This document shows, one piece after another, positions 28,184 to 37,588 of a stretch of DNA of 64,000 nucleotides. Position 1 is the stretch's first letter, and each line of letters begins with the position of its first letter. Under the pieces are notes generated by a model. It had not been told where the DNA came from. It searched no databases and was given only the letters and a program-made list of their open reading frames with translations. The stretch covers positions 434,001 to 498,000 of the forward strand of contig JAVQMD010000002.1 in assembly GCA_032595675.1 (NCBI GenBank). Reading direction: 5' to 3'. The DNA comes from Candidatus Electrothrix rattekaaiensis (lineage in GTDB: Bacteria; Desulfobacterota; Desulfobulbia; Desulfobulbales; Desulfobulbaceae). The position numbers and the translations under genes were made by a program.

Positions 28184-29926
28184 TCACTCCTCTTGACCTT
28201 TTGGGAGATTGTCTCTACCTCTTCCATGCTCCTCATCCAGCATCTCTTTCATATCCATAGCATGATCAAATTCCTTAATCTCTTCCTTCTTGAGCAAGAG
28301 GTCTTTCAGGGCAAAGACCTGGAGACGGCAGGACTGGCTGAACAGGCGGTTAGCCATGAGCAATGAAGAAATCTCCCGTTCGTCAATATCTTTTGCTGCT
28401 GCCAACTTCATAACTGTACTGACAAACTGAGCATCCTGCTGTTCTACATGGATTACCGTGCGAAGCAGGATTCGATACTGCTCCTGGTGATCGCCCATCG
28501 TCTCGAAAAAGCTATTGATACTGTGATATAAGCCGATAAGGCGACGGCGGAACAACCTATATTGCAGGTTGAGATGTTTATTGTCCGAGCTGTCAAATTC
28601 CTCCATGTCATGGCGGAGTCCCTTAATGTTCTTCATGGAATTCATAATATTGCGGGAGGCATAGATCATCCGCTCCAAGGCTTTGGCCTCTTCCTGTTCT
28701 AGTTTGGCGTTCAGCAGCTTGGCATAAAACTCAATAATTTCTCCGTGCAGAAGTTTAGCATTCTCATAGAAATCAGTCGGCGTGCTGCGACGCCCGAGAT
28801 TCTTTTGAAAGGGCAAGCTATGGTCAAAAACCAGTTTTTCGTCAATACCGAAGGTCTTGAGGGTGTAGAGCTGACATTCCTCAAAAAGATGCAGGGTTTC
28901 TTTGCGCAAGGACGAAGTGGCTGCGTCCAGGACTTCTGTGGGTGTGTTGTTGAGATATACGGTCAGCACCGCTTTCCGTTCAGGGAAAAAACGGAGGAGA
29001 AAACGAGACAGATAGCCGATAAACGGCAAAAAGATTATCGCACCTATCACATTAAACAGTGTATGAAAAAGGGCTAAGCCCATAACGGCATTGGTTGAGG
29101 TGTCGAAAAAAAGCTCAACCACACGAGATAAAGGCCCCAGCGCAACAAAAGCAACAAGTCCCGTAACCACGTTGAAGACAAGATGGCTGGCTCCTACCCG
29201 TTTTTTTATGGGCATACCCCCGATAGCACCGAGCAGCACGGTCACAGTGGTTCCGATATTGGCCCCGATCACCATAGCCGCAGCAATTTCAAAGGTGATC
29301 AGACCGCTATTGAGTCCGGTAAGGATGATGGCGATGGACGCAGCACTTGCCTGCATTACAGCGGTCATGAGAATGCCGAACAGTAGGTACAACCAAGCAC
29401 CGTAACCAATAAGAGAGCTTAAATCGACATGCTGAGTATAGGCCTCCACACTGGTCTTCATAAAACTCAGACCGAGGAGCAGAAAACCAAAGCCGATCAA
29501 CAGCCGGCTCAGCTGAAAAACCTTTGAAGCCGGATTGATGATCATGGAAATGAGACCGGAACAGGCAATCAGAGGAAAGGCCATGCTCGATATTTTGATC
29601 TTAAAACCAAAAGCAGCCACAATCCATGCGGTCAAGGTGGTGCCTATATTGGCCCCCATCATTACGCCAATACCGTTTTCCATGGTCATCACCCCGGCAC
29701 CGACAAAGGCCAGTACCATGAGAGAGACAGCCGAGCTGGACTGGAGGATTGCCGTGATCAAAGCGCCGCTCCCGATGGAGCGCAAGCGACCGTCGGTATA
29801 AAATCGAATCATCTGCCGAAAGGCCTTACCAGACATGATTCTGACCGAGTCCTCCAGAAGGAACATGCCATAAAGAAATATCGACAAGCCAGCTGCCAGT
29901 TTCCAAAAATCTACTGGGATATCCAT
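28184..29926 (-). CDS. Na+/phosphate cotransporter family protein (NptA-like) with PhoU-like C-terminus
   Basis: 580 residues. The N-terminal membrane part (about 1-310) holds two Na/Pi-cotransporter repeats with the hallmark QSSSAVSLMVLAFVGAG, matched by the repeat-two QASAASIAIILTG, and each repeat is followed by a GANIGTT motif (VMMGANIGTTLTAWIVAAFG and VIGANIGTTVTVLLGAIGG). The cytoplasmic C-terminal half (about 340-570) is helical and PhoU-like (EFYAKLLNAKLEQEEAKALERMIYASRNIMNSMKNIKGLRHDM). Members move phosphate, usually outward or with Na+. The PhoU-like tail suggests regulation by phosphate status. The start ATG at 29926 gives a hydrophobic first helix. It is divergent from ruvA. Confidence 0.9.
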   Translation of the reverse strand: MDIPVDFWKLAAGLSIFLYGMFLLEDSVRIMSGKAFRQMIRFYTDGRLRSIGSGALITAILQSSSAVSLMVLAFVGAGVMTMENGIGVMMGANIGTTLTAWIVAAFGFKIKISSMAFPLIACSGLISMIINPASKVFQLSRLLIGFGFLLLGLSFMKTSVEAYTQHVDLSSLIGYGAWLYLLFGILMTAVMQASAASIAIILTGLNSGLITFEIAAAMVIGANIGTTVTVLLGAIGGMPIKKRVGASHLVFNVVTGLVAFVALGPLSRVVELFFDTSTNAVMGLALFHTLFNVIGAIIFLPFIGYLSRFLLRFFPERKAVLTVYLNNTPTEVLDAATSSLRKETLHLFEECQLYTLKTFGIDEKLVFDHSLPFQKNLGRRSTPTDFYENAKLLHGEIIEFYAKLLNAKLEQEEAKALERMIYASRNIMNSMKNIKGLRHDMEEFDSSDNKHLNLQYRLFRRRLIGLYHSINSFFETMGDHQEQYRILLRTVIHVEQQDAQFVSTVMKLAAAKDIDEREISSLLMANRLFSQSCRLQVFALKDLLLKKEEIKEFDHAMDMKEMLDEEHGRGRDNLPKGQEE

Positions 29927-30249
29927 AATATTACTATGTTGTTATTGTTCGTTTCTCTTTCTCTCGTTATGAGAGCCTGCGGAAAGTGCCGCCTTTTATC
30001 AACTTTTATCAGCTTATAGAAAGGAAGGGGTTTTTTCAAGCGACATCAGAGTGCTTGCTCTGATTTGCCCTGTTGATCCGCGCAGAGGTACCAGAAGGGA
30101 ACAATTGCGCGAGGATAAAGGAAAGATGAGGTAAGGGGTTCAGGAAATACGTTGCCGGATCGCCCATAGCCGTTATAATCACATCCTAAAATATTGATTA
30201 ATCGGTCGGTCACAATCTGCCCGCCCTTCCAGAATCTTCTTAAAGAAAT
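29927..30249. other. Intergenic region between the Na/Pi cotransporter gene and ruvA
   Basis: 323 bases between divergent genes. I see no open frame with a plausible start and no RNA gene. It must hold the promoters of both genes, but no clear sigma-70 boxes stand out. Confidence 0.4.
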
Positions 30250-30876
30250 ATGATAGCAACACTCTCAGGAATTCTCCAGCATAAAGACCCGTCCTCGGTT
30301 ATTCTTGACGTGCAGGGCGTGGGCTACGAGGTCCAGCTCTCCAGTCGGACCTACGACAAACTGCCCTTGGCAGGAGAAAAGGCCTTTCTCCACATCCACA
30401 CCAATGTTCGGGAAGATGCCATTACCCTGTACGGCTTCACGGATATGGATCAGAAAAAACTCTTTCTCCTTCTCACCGGGGTCTCTGGAGTTGGTCCCAA
30501 ACTGGCCCTGTCCATTCTTTCTGGCATTGATCCGGCAGAGCTCTGCAATGCTGTCAACCTCAAAGACCTGTCACGGCTGACCTCTCTGTCCGGGGTGGGT
30601 AAGAAGACAGCTCAACGTCTCTGCATGGAATTAGCAGATAAGGTCGGCGGCCTTATCGGAGAACAACCTGTTTCTGCGACCGGTCCTGGCACAGGTGCTC
30701 CGCCACGAAGCGAAGGTTTTGCCATGCAGGATGCGGCCTCGGCCCTGGTCAACTTGGGGTACCCCCAGGAGACGGCTTGGCAGGCCCTACGCTCAGTCCA
30801 ACAGGCAGACCCGGAAGGTGCTGCCGAGATGAAGGTGGATGAACTTATCCGTAACGCGCTGAGGGGCTTGGCATGA
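30250..30876 (+). CDS. ruvA: Holliday junction branch-migration protein RuvA
   Basis: 208-residue RuvA. The N-terminal OB-fold is [31 protein letters not shown]; the helix-hairpin-helix motifs are [18 protein letters not shown] and [19 protein letters not shown]; the C-terminal UBA-like domain that contacts RuvB is [20 protein letters not shown]. It binds four-way junctions as a tetramer and loads RuvB. The stop codon overlaps the ruvB start (ATGA at 30873-30876), so the genes are co-translated. ruvC is not next to them here. Confidence 0.96.
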   Translation: MIATLSGILQHKDPSSVILDVQGVGYEVQLSSRTYDKLPLAGEKAFLHIHTNVREDAITLYGFTDMDQKKLFLLLTGVSGVGPKLALSILSGIDPAELCNAVNLKDLSRLTSLSGVGKKTAQRLCMELADKVGGLIGEQPVSATGPGTGAPPRSEGFAMQDAASALVNLGYPQETAWQALRSVQQADPEGAAEMKVDELIRNALRGLA

Positions 30877-31922
30877 ATTTCGAGGAAGATCTCACTGGAA
30901 AAAGGATCGTTGAGGGCGAAAAGCAGATTGACGATGCCCTGCCGGATCTCAATCTCCGCCCGCAACGACTGGATGAGTATATAGGCCAGGAGCAGGTCAA
31001 AAACAGCCTGCGGGTCTTTATTCAGGCGGCCCGGCAACGGGGAGAGGCCCTGGACCATGTGCTGTTCCACGGCTTTCCTGGTCTGGGCAAGACCACCTTG
31101 GCCTATATCATTGCCAATGAGATGGGCGCAGGCATTAAGACAACCTCAGGTCCGGTGATTGAGCGGTCCGGTGATCTGGCAGCTATCCTGACCAGTCTTC
31201 AGGCTGGCGATGTGCTCTTCATTGACGAGATCCATCGGCTTAACCATGCTGTGGAAGAAATCCTCTACCCGGCTATGGAAGATTATCAGCTGGATCTGAT
31301 TATCGGTCAAGGGCCCGGTGCCCGCTCGGTCAAGATTGACTTGCCGCACTTCACCTTGGTTGGGGCCACCACCCGCACCGGTCTGCTCACGCCGCCGCTA
31401 CGCGACCGCTTTGGTGTTCTGCTGCGCCTTGAATTTTACAGCCCGGAAGAGCTGGTCACCATTGTCCAGCGTTCAGCAGGAGTCCTTGGTATCGGCATTG
31501 ATGATGCCGGTGCCCTGGAGCTTGGTCGCCGTTCCCGTGGCACACCCAGAATCGCCAACCGCCTGCTCCGTCGGGTGCGTGATTTCTCCGAGGTCGGAGG
31601 CCATGCCGTGATCACCGAAGAAGTGGCGGATAAGGCCCTGGATATGCTGGCTGTGGACCGCTTCGGGTTGGATGAAATGGATCGCCGTATCCTCCTTACC
31701 CTGATTGATAAATTCCAGGGCGGCCCCATCGGGCTGGATACCCTAGCCACAGCTGTCTGCGAGGAAAAGACGACGCTGGAGGATGTCTATGAACCCTTTC
31801 TTATCCAATCCGGCTTTCTGATGCGTACCCCGCGCGGCCGGATGGCTACCGCAGCGGTGTATGAGCATTTCGGGAGGAAAGTGCCGGGCAGCTTTGCCCA
31901 GCAGGTGAATCTGTTTGAGTGA
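30873..31922 (+). CDS. ruvB: Holliday junction helicase RuvB
   Basis: 349-residue AAA+ motor of the RuvAB complex, full length for the family. Visible motifs: the N-terminal [16 protein letters not shown], Walker A in [15 protein letters not shown], Walker B in [10 protein letters not shown], sensor I in [20 protein letters not shown], the arginine finger region in [19 protein letters not shown], and the C-terminal winged helix ending [15 protein letters not shown]. It overlaps ruvA by four bases. Confidence 0.97.
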   Translation: MNFEEDLTGKRIVEGEKQIDDALPDLNLRPQRLDEYIGQEQVKNSLRVFIQAARQRGEALDHVLFHGFPGLGKTTLAYIIANEMGAGIKTTSGPVIERSGDLAAILTSLQAGDVLFIDEIHRLNHAVEEILYPAMEDYQLDLIIGQGPGARSVKIDLPHFTLVGATTRTGLLTPPLRDRFGVLLRLEFYSPEELVTIVQRSAGVLGIGIDDAGALELGRRSRGTPRIANRLLRRVRDFSEVGGHAVITEEVADKALDMLAVDRFGLDEMDRRILLTLIDKFQGGPIGLDTLATAVCEEKTTLEDVYEPFLIQSGFLMRTPRGRMATAAVYEHFGRKVPGSFAQQVNLFE

Positions 31923-31963
31923 ACAATGAGTAACAAAAATATACACAGAGCGACAACGACAAA

Positions 31964-32611
31964 ATGCTAGACTTTGATCGCAATCAGCACGTTTTTCATT
32001 CCCCTGATTTTGAAGAAATAATCAAAGATACCATTCGTTTTTTCAACGGAACCCCTGTTCTCTCTATACCGGCACCAGAACGATTTCATGGTACCGGTGT
32101 CTATGCGATCTACTGCACAGCTCAGGAAGGCATATACCGTGATTTTCACCGGATCAATCGAACAGCCTATAATATACCAATCTATATAGGAAAAGCTGTT
32201 CCTAAGGGATGGCGAATGGGGCGGCCCAACGCTGCTGAGGGAAAAACCTACGAGCTCAACAACCGAATTCGGGAACATGGGAGAAATCTGCAAGTAGGCC
32301 AAGGACTCAGACCACAGGACTTTCATACTCGACTTATGATTCTTGAAGGTGTTGAAAGCGATCTCATAGGGACCGTTGAAGCTGCTCTCATCAGAAAATA
32401 CCAACCGCTTTGGAATACCCTTCTTGACGGATTCGGCAATCATGATCCGGGCAAAGGAAGATATGAGCAGGCCATGTCCGACTGGGATGTCTGTCATCCC
32501 GGTCGAGTATGGGCAAAAAAATGTCGAGGTTTCCATAGCGATCAAGAGCAGCTTCTGAAAAAAATTGCCGCGTTCATGGCATCACTCAAGAGAAGGCATG
32601 AGAACGCATAA
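31964..32611 (+). CDS. Eco29kI-family restriction endonuclease (GIY-YIG)
   Basis: 215-residue type II restriction enzyme of the Eco29kI type, one of the few restriction endonucleases built on the GIY-YIG fold. The GIY half is GVYAIYCTAQEG and the YIG half IYIGKAVPKGWRMGR; then come RIREHGRN, the catalytic Glu in GTVEAALIRKYQPLWN, and the family motif DGFGNHDPGKGRYEQ. Eco29kI cuts CCGCGG, so this is the expected site, though specificity must be tested. The cytosine methyltransferase follows and overlaps it. The R-M pair interrupts a run of housekeeping genes after ruvB and is probably acquired. Confidence 0.88.
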   Translation: MLDFDRNQHVFHSPDFEEIIKDTIRFFNGTPVLSIPAPERFHGTGVYAIYCTAQEGIYRDFHRINRTAYNIPIYIGKAVPKGWRMGRPNAAEGKTYELNNRIREHGRNLQVGQGLRPQDFHTRLMILEGVESDLIGTVEAALIRKYQPLWNTLLDGFGNHDPGKGRYEQAMSDWDVCHPGRVWAKKCRGFHSDQEQLLKKIAAFMASLKRRHENA

Positions 32612-33866
32612 TATCAGAGGGCTGGAGCTTTTTTCCGGGGCAGGTGGATTAGCTCTCGGTATTGCCGAGCATGGTGTCAGGCATGAAGCCTTAGTTGAAT
32701 GGAATAAAGATGCCGTTGAAACCCTCCGTTATAATTTTCATCCAGATATTGTTCATCCTGTTGATATCCGAAATTTTGATTTTAACGCATACGGCCATGT
32801 AGATATTATTGCGGGTGGACCTCCCTGCCAGCCTTTTTCCATAGGGGGAAAGCATAAGGGGAATATTGATCAGAGAGACATGTTCCCCTTTGCCTGCCAA
32901 GCCATTGCGCACTGTACGCCCTCTGCATTTATTTTTGAAAATGTAAAAGGATTGCTGAGGAAATCATTTATCTCCTACTTTGAATATATAATTCTGCGCC
33001 TCACCTACCCTGAGGTTGATATGAAAAATTCCGAGTCATGGGAAAACCACCTCCGAAGGCTTGAAAAAGTACATACATCGCAGAAATTCAACGGTGTTAA
33101 ATACAATGTGCTTTATCGGCTGGTTGATGCTGCGGATTACGGGATTCCGCAAAGAAGAGAACGCGTGGTTATTGTGGGTATTCGAGATGACCTGAATATT
33201 GAGTGGTCCTTTCCCCAACAAACCCATTCTCTTCAAACATTGCTCTGGTCTCAATTTGTCAAAAAAGAGTACTGGGAGAGGCATGAATGCACTCCGCCTG
33301 AGCTTTCCTGCTATGATAACCGCACTGCTTTGGCAATCAAAAAAATCCAGAGACAACCTCAGATATTTGCCCCTATAACAAAACCGTGGAAAACCGTCCG
33401 GGACCAACTTGGTTCACTCCCCCATCCCGATGAGAAGGGAACCTATCATTCAGAACATATCTTTCGCAAAGGTGCTCGAATTTATCCAGGGCATACTGGT
33501 AGTTTTATTGATTTCCCCTCCAAAACAATTAAGGCGGGTGGACATGGTGTACCGGGTGGAGAGAATATGCTCCGTTATACTGATGGTTCTGTCCGATATT
33601 ATACAACCTACGAGGCAAAACTGCTCCAGACCTTTCCTGAACAATACAGAATCACTGGATCATGGAGCGAAAGCATGCGGCAGATAGGGAATGCTGTCCC
33701 TGTTGAACTCGCCAGTATTATTGCGGGCTCCCTCATTAAAAAAATATGGGGCAAAAAACGAGCTAACAAAAAGTCGCGGCCATGTATAAATTTTCAGGAA
33801 AGGGCACGAGCTGAAAATAAGATAAGTTGCGCAATGCATTACCCGCTTTCGTTGCACTCAGGCTGA
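32598..33866 (+). CDS. DNA (cytosine-5) methyltransferase, partner of the Eco29kI-like enzyme
   Basis: C5-methyltransferase with ordered motifs: I (GLELFSGAGGLALG), IV with the catalytic Cys (AGGPPCQPFS), VI (FIFENVKGLL), VIII (QRRERVVIVG), IX/X (RQIGNAVPVELA). The start ATG at 32598 opens directly on motif I; it overlaps the endonuclease gene by 14 bases. The expected role is protection of the CCGCGG-type sites cut by the neighbour. The last about 15 residues (CAMHYPLSLHSG) are encoded by one copy of a 17-bp direct repeat (33833-33849), so the 3' end may have been altered by the event that placed the next small gene. Confidence 0.9.
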   Translation: MRTHNIRGLELFSGAGGLALGIAEHGVRHEALVEWNKDAVETLRYNFHPDIVHPVDIRNFDFNAYGHVDIIAGGPPCQPFSIGGKHKGNIDQRDMFPFACQAIAHCTPSAFIFENVKGLLRKSFISYFEYIILRLTYPEVDMKNSESWENHLRRLEKVHTSQKFNGVKYNVLYRLVDAADYGIPQRRERVVIVGIRDDLNIEWSFPQQTHSLQTLLWSQFVKKEYWERHECTPPELSCYDNRTALAIKKIQRQPQIFAPITKPWKTVRDQLGSLPHPDEKGTYHSEHIFRKGARIYPGHTGSFIDFPSKTIKAGGHGVPGGENMLRYTDGSVRYYTTYEAKLLQTFPEQYRITGSWSESMRQIGNAVPVELASIIAGSLIKKIWGKKRANKKSRPCINFQERARAENKISCAMHYPLSLHSG

Positions 33867-34198
33867 CCTGCCCGGCTGATTGAGAACGTGGTCGTCAGCA
33901 GCGCGAATAACATCAAAGAACCAAAGAGAGAAATAAAAATGCCACTGGGTGCTATTGCGGAAGGCATCTTCAGCGTAATTTCGGAATGTATACTCCAAAT
34001 TGTGCTTGAAGGTATGATCAAAGGAGCAGGCTACTTTATTCTGCGATATATCTTCCAACTTGACAGAAATGATGACCTTAACCCGGATGGTGCGGCAGTG
34101 ATTATCACAGGCATTCTTTTTTGGTTACTTGTCAGTTTCAGCGGGTACAAAATCTGGCATATCATGTAGGTTTGATTGAGTAATGCATTACCCGCTTT
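33833..34198. repeat. 17-bp direct repeats flanking a small membrane-protein gene
   Basis: AATGCATTACCCGCTTT occurs at 33833-33849 and again, identical and in the same orientation, at 34182-34198. The 332 bases between hold the small open frame at 33939-34169. The first copy lies within the 3' end of the methyltransferase gene. The layout resembles a target duplication, a recombination scar or a small gene unit bounded by direct repeats. Confidence 0.7.
33939..34169 (+). CDS. Small hypothetical membrane protein
   Basis: 76 residues starting MPLGAIAEGIFSVISECILQ with two hydrophobic stretches (about 5-35 and 52-72, ITGILFWLLVSFSGYKIW) separated by a charged loop (LDRNDDLNPDG). I do not recognise a family. 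The ATG at 33939 follows AAAGAGAG at a reasonable distance. It lies after the restriction-modification genes and between two copies of a 17-bp repeat. It could be a passenger of the R-M unit. Whether it is expressed is unknown. Confidence 0.45.
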   Translation: MPLGAIAEGIFSVISECILQIVLEGMIKGAGYFILRYIFQLDRNDDLNPDGAAVIITGILFWLLVSFSGYKIWHIM

Positions 34199-34279
34199 GG
34201 AACAATCTACGAATATCGTCCAAAATCATAAAAGGCACCATCACAACGAGATACCACATCAATTCAAAAGGAGGATCCT

Positions 34280-35062
34280 ATGGAACCACGAAAAATTATC
34301 ATGGTACTCACCGCTGTTCTCTGTTTACTCGTAACAGGCTGCGCCCTCATCGGGTCAGGAGGCACCCCCACTGCCCTGGACAACACCAGCTGGGTTCTGG
34401 AACGCCTGCATGGTCAAACGGTGATGCAAGGTCGCCAACTGACGCTCAATTTTGCACAAAGCGAAATCAACGGCTCAACAGGCTGTAACAGTTATTCTGG
34501 TTCATATACCGGGAACGATAATGGAGCATGGCAGATACAACAAGGCCTCAGTGTCACCGAGATGGAGTGCAGTCCCAATCAGGTCATGGTGCAGGAAGGA
34601 CAATTTCTGGGTGCCTTGCAAGCAGCAACAGCCTACGAGATTGTCGATGAAAAACTGACCTTGAAAGACGAACAAGGACAGGCCTTGGCCGTCTTTGCAG
34701 CACCGGGTCAGGGTTTACAGGGAACATCCTGGCTGGTCACAGAATATGATAGCGGTACAGGTCTCACCAGTATTCTTCCCGGCTCAACAGTCACTGCCAC
34801 CTTTGGGACTAACGGTCGAGTGAATGGCTCTGCTGGCTGCAATAGCTATTTTGCTGCCTATACCACCAGCGCCTCCAGTACGAGCATCAATATTGTTCAG
34901 GTCGGCCTGACCCGTATGCTCTGTCAGCCTGCTGATGCGATGGTGCAGGAAGAGGACTTTATCACAGCGTTAAAGACAGTCAAAAACTATCAGGTTGAGG
35001 GACGTCACCTGACGCTGCATAACGCTGACGGGTCTGTGGTGATGCATCTGAAGAGGGATTGA
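34280..35062 (+). CDS. Lipoprotein with two META (HslJ-like) domains
   Basis: 260-residue secreted protein. The signal peptide ends in a lipobox (LLVTGC, Cys at about 22), so it is predicted to be a lipoprotein. Two META domains follow in tandem: about 33-125 (LDNTSWVLERLHGQ, INGSTGCNSYSGSY, TEMECSPNQVMVQE) and about 145-258 (LQGTSWLVTEYDSG, VNGSAGCNSYFAAY, TRMLCQPADAMVQEEDF). Each has the typical GCNSY and CxP signature. META proteins such as HslJ are linked to stress or novobiocin resistance in E. coli, but the biochemical function is unknown. A good Shine-Dalgarno (AAAGGAGG) stands before ATG 34280. It appears to be monocistronic. Confidence 0.88.
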   Translation: MEPRKIIMVLTAVLCLLVTGCALIGSGGTPTALDNTSWVLERLHGQTVMQGRQLTLNFAQSEINGSTGCNSYSGSYTGNDNGAWQIQQGLSVTEMECSPNQVMVQEGQFLGALQAATAYEIVDEKLTLKDEQGQALAVFAAPGQGLQGTSWLVTEYDSGTGLTSILPGSTVTATFGTNGRVNGSAGCNSYFAAYTTSASSTSINIVQVGLTRMLCQPADAMVQEEDFITALKTVKNYQVEGRHLTLHNADGSVVMHLKRD

Positions 35063-35238
35063 GCCTAGTTGCTATCAATGGTACCGGGCTGTTGCTCGGT
35101 ACTGGGCTCGAATTGCTGCAAGCAAGTGCTTGCAAAAACGTGGGCAAAAAAACGTGGACTGTCACCTTTGACGGGAAAATATTATCTTCTTCAGTACACT
35201 CAAATTGAGAATCGACCGGGACATCAATCAGGATACCC

Positions 35239-35880
35239 TCAGTGCCTCTCTTGCCTTTTCTCTGAAAATTCCGGCAACCGCAAAATCTCCATAAAACTCT
35301 CCACATGATACGCTGCCTCAAGCTGAGGATTCTTAAAGGCGATCAGCTTCATACCCACCGAAGCGCAATGATCACGATCTACTGTGGAATCTCCGATAAA
35401 GATGGCTTCGTCCACTGTCAGGCCAAAATGCTTGAGGATGATGTGCAGGGCATCTGGAGCGGGCTTGGGACGGGGAGAGTTTGAGGCGGTCATGACAATC
35501 TCAAAGCTGTCACGCAGACCGAAGATATCCAGGATCATATCCATTGTATTGGTTCGATTGGTGGATATGGCCCGGTGGTACTGGGGGGTGATGGCCTGGA
35601 GAAATTCCTTGAGATCAGGTGCGATCATCATGTGTTGAAGAAAAGCACTGTAATCAAGCTCCAGACGGTACGTATTCACTTGGGCCATATCAACCCGGCT
35701 GTGCTTGCGGAAAATATGGGCCACCGAATCAAAGACATTATGGATATGGACGTACCCGAGTTCCTCCTCGTTCATGGGCGGGCAGTCAAAGGCCGCAAGG
35801 ATATGGTTGTAGTAGGCACGATTTGCTTCGCGGGAATCGAACATGACACCGTCGCAGTCAAAGATGACGAGTTTCAACAT
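35239..35880 (-). CDS. HAD-family hydrolase
   Basis: 213-residue haloacid-dehalogenase-like phosphatase (phosphoglycolate phosphatase type). Motif I is VIFDCDGVMFDS (nucleophile Asp8, acid/base Asp10), motif II lies in RAISTNRTN, motif III Lys in SPRPKPAPD, motif IV in FIGDSTVDRDHCASVGM. A helical cap is inserted between motifs I and II. The substrate cannot be predicted. It is followed upstream on the same strand by the HD and YkgJ genes. Confidence 0.87.
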   Translation of the reverse strand: MLKLVIFDCDGVMFDSREANRAYYNHILAAFDCPPMNEEELGYVHIHNVFDSVAHIFRKHSRVDMAQVNTYRLELDYSAFLQHMMIAPDLKEFLQAITPQYHRAISTNRTNTMDMILDIFGLRDSFEIVMTASNSPRPKPAPDALHIILKHFGLTVDEAIFIGDSTVDRDHCASVGMKLIAFKNPQLEAAYHVESFMEILRLPEFSEKRQERH

Positions 35881-35931
35881 GGGGTATTTCCTGATGGTTG
35901 TTTAAAAAAAGAGGGGCAGGATAAAGATGTA

Positions 35932-35957
35932 AGGACACGGCATGCCGTGTCCCTACG
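35932..35957. repeat. REP-like palindrome between HAD and HD genes
   Basis: AGGACACGGCATGCCGTGTCCCTACG is an almost perfect palindrome (GGACACGGCATGCCGTGTCC) ending in the CCCTACG shared with the GTAGGGG...CCCCTACG family elsewhere in the window. It lies between HD and HAD genes on their common strand. Confidence 0.6.
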
Positions 35958-35961
35958 TACC

Positions 35962-36645
35962 TTACAGGAGCTCAGAGCCATAAATTTCGTGGTGCAGTTC
36001 GCTGAAAAAGGTTTCCATGAAGGCATGTCTGCGCTCGGCAATCTGCCGTCCCAGGGGCGTGAGCATCTGCTCTCGAACCTTGGACATCTTGACCTGGAAC
36101 TCCCGGTAGGCCGTATCTTCGGTGGAATAGGTCTCCGTGTGTGCCGGATCAAGCTCCGCATTATGGAGCCGTGCTCCTATCTGGCCAGCAAAGAGAAAGG
36201 CCCTGCCGATACCGATAGCACCGATGGAATCCAGCTTGTCTGCATCAAAGAGGATCTTGGCCTCTCTTGTTTTTGGTGAGGTACTGCTTCGGAAACGATG
36301 GGCATGAATGCAATGGCAGATTGCTTTTCGGTCTGCTTTGGAATAGCCTAATTCCCGGAGAATCGGCTCTGCCATGTCCGCTCCCAGCTCGGCATGGCAG
36401 ACCTTGCCCTTGGTGCTGCTTTCCTGTTTGCGTCCGATATCATGGAGCAGGGCAGCCGGGGTAATGATGTCTAAGCGGGCATCCATGCGGCGACCGATAT
36501 TCATGGCCATATGCAAGACCCGTTCGCTATGATCAGGGCCGTGGGAGCCGCCTTCTTCAAGGCAGTAGCGGGCACTTATCTCATGCAGGGCCTCCAGTAG
36601 CTCTGTAGTGATGGCCGGTTCTCCAGCTTCTGTTTTATTCGCCAA
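35962..36645 (-). CDS. HD-domain phosphohydrolase
   Basis: 227-residue metal-dependent phosphohydrolase. The HD motif is in AALLHDIGRKQ, with upstream His in SHGPDHSERVLHMA and downstream HAELGADMAEPIL, CIHAHRFR and ILFDADKLDSIGAIGIGRA; this order matches YedJ-type HD proteins. The substrate is unknown. The start is a TTG at 36645 overlapping the end of the upstream YkgJ-type gene by 11 bases; no ATG precedes the domain. The overlap suggests translational coupling. Confidence 0.85.
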   Translation of the reverse strand: MANKTEAGEPAITTELLEALHEISARYCLEEGGSHGPDHSERVLHMAMNIGRRMDARLDIITPAALLHDIGRKQESSTKGKVCHAELGADMAEPILRELGYSKADRKAICHCIHAHRFRSSTSPKTREAKILFDADKLDSIGAIGIGRAFLFAGQIGARLHNAELDPAHTETYSTEDTAYREFQVKMSKVREQMLTPLGRQIAERRHAFMETFFSELHHEIYGSELL

Positions 36646-37372
36646 AGTATTCCTGGATCAGCCAGCGAATGGCGATGAGGAGCAGGACATTATCACTGGT
36701 TTCCAAGGCCTGTTGCTCCATAGGCGATAGAGGCTTGTTCATTTTGATATCACCGCTTTTCAACTCCTGACGGAAGGTGTCCAGGTTATACAGGGCCATG
36801 ATGTATTGCTCGGCCTGCTCCTTGGTCGGACGAAACCCTGCCTGAATCTTGGGATGCTGCAAAAGTTCCGTCATCTTATCGTTGTAACGGTTATACTCTT
36901 CCAGGCCCTGATCCTGAAAATACTCGGCAGCAGTGAATTCTGTACCAGTTTCAAAACCGCGACAATGGGGTTCCTTGAGCAGGACAAATTGTTCCGTGAT
37001 TTTTCCGTCTTCTCGGCAGGAGACACCACGCCCCACAGGATAAGCACGGCAGGCCGCCGGGCGGTCTTCATAGACACGGCAACCATAGTCTTTGAGAAAG
37101 ACACAGCTGGCCTTGCCGTCGTCAACCATAGTCAGGTAGCAGGCCGGGAACAGCATCCCTTCTTCCCATTCTATAATAACGAACTGTTCCAAAAACATCC
37201 CCGAGTGGCGGTGGAGTTTGTTTTTGAGACGCAGGACATCATAGGGGGTCAGGATCAGGTCCAGCTGGTGGCAGCATTCGTTGAAGCAGGGGACATCGGG
37301 ATGGCAGGAAAAACAGAATTTTTCGGTATTGCCAAGGGCACTGCAATGTTCGGGAAGGTTATGTTCGTTCAT
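36635..37372 (-). CDS. YkgJ-family cysteine-cluster protein
   Basis: 245-residue protein with the CxxCxn cluster of the UPF0153/YkgJ family: CFSCHPDVPCFNECCHQ at the N-terminus, then GKASCVFLKDYGCRVYEDRPAACRAYPVGRG. The eight or so cysteines probably bind zinc or an Fe-S cluster. The C-terminal half is helical with no recognisable motif. It is first in a minus-strand cluster with the HD and HAD genes; the function is unknown. Confidence 0.85.
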   Translation of the reverse strand: MNEHNLPEHCSALGNTEKFCFSCHPDVPCFNECCHQLDLILTPYDVLRLKNKLHRHSGMFLEQFVIIEWEEGMLFPACYLTMVDDGKASCVFLKDYGCRVYEDRPAACRAYPVGRGVSCREDGKITEQFVLLKEPHCRGFETGTEFTAAEYFQDQGLEEYNRYNDKMTELLQHPKIQAGFRPTKEQAEQYIMALYNLDTFRQELKSGDIKMNKPLSPMEQQALETSDNVLLLIAIRWLIQEYFGE

Positions 37373-37492
37373 ATTGTTAGCGTAAAAGGTCTCTGCTTAT
37401 TATCGAGTATTCAAAAAAAAATCGCCGTACCGGTCATGCTGGACAGGTACGGCATATACAGTGTATGTGTTTTGTCCCCTCAGGGTGGTCTC

Positions 37493-37575
37493 TGGCTGTA
37501 GGGGCGGAAAATTTTTCGCCCCTACGTCGTAATCCCGTTCCAAAACCGGTCAAGTCGACACCTCTACCCCTTTTT
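37493..37575. repeat. REP-like module, copy A
   Basis: GTAGGGGCGGAAAATTTTTCGCCCCTACG is a near-perfect palindrome, followed by TCGTAATCCCGTTCCAAAAC and CGGTCAAGTCGACACCTCTA. The same palindrome-plus-tail order recurs near 38.64-38.71 and 41.74-41.81 kb. It sits just downstream of the first Rpn-like pseudogene on its strand. Confidence 0.75.
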
Positions 37576-37588
37576 TACTTTCCCGATC

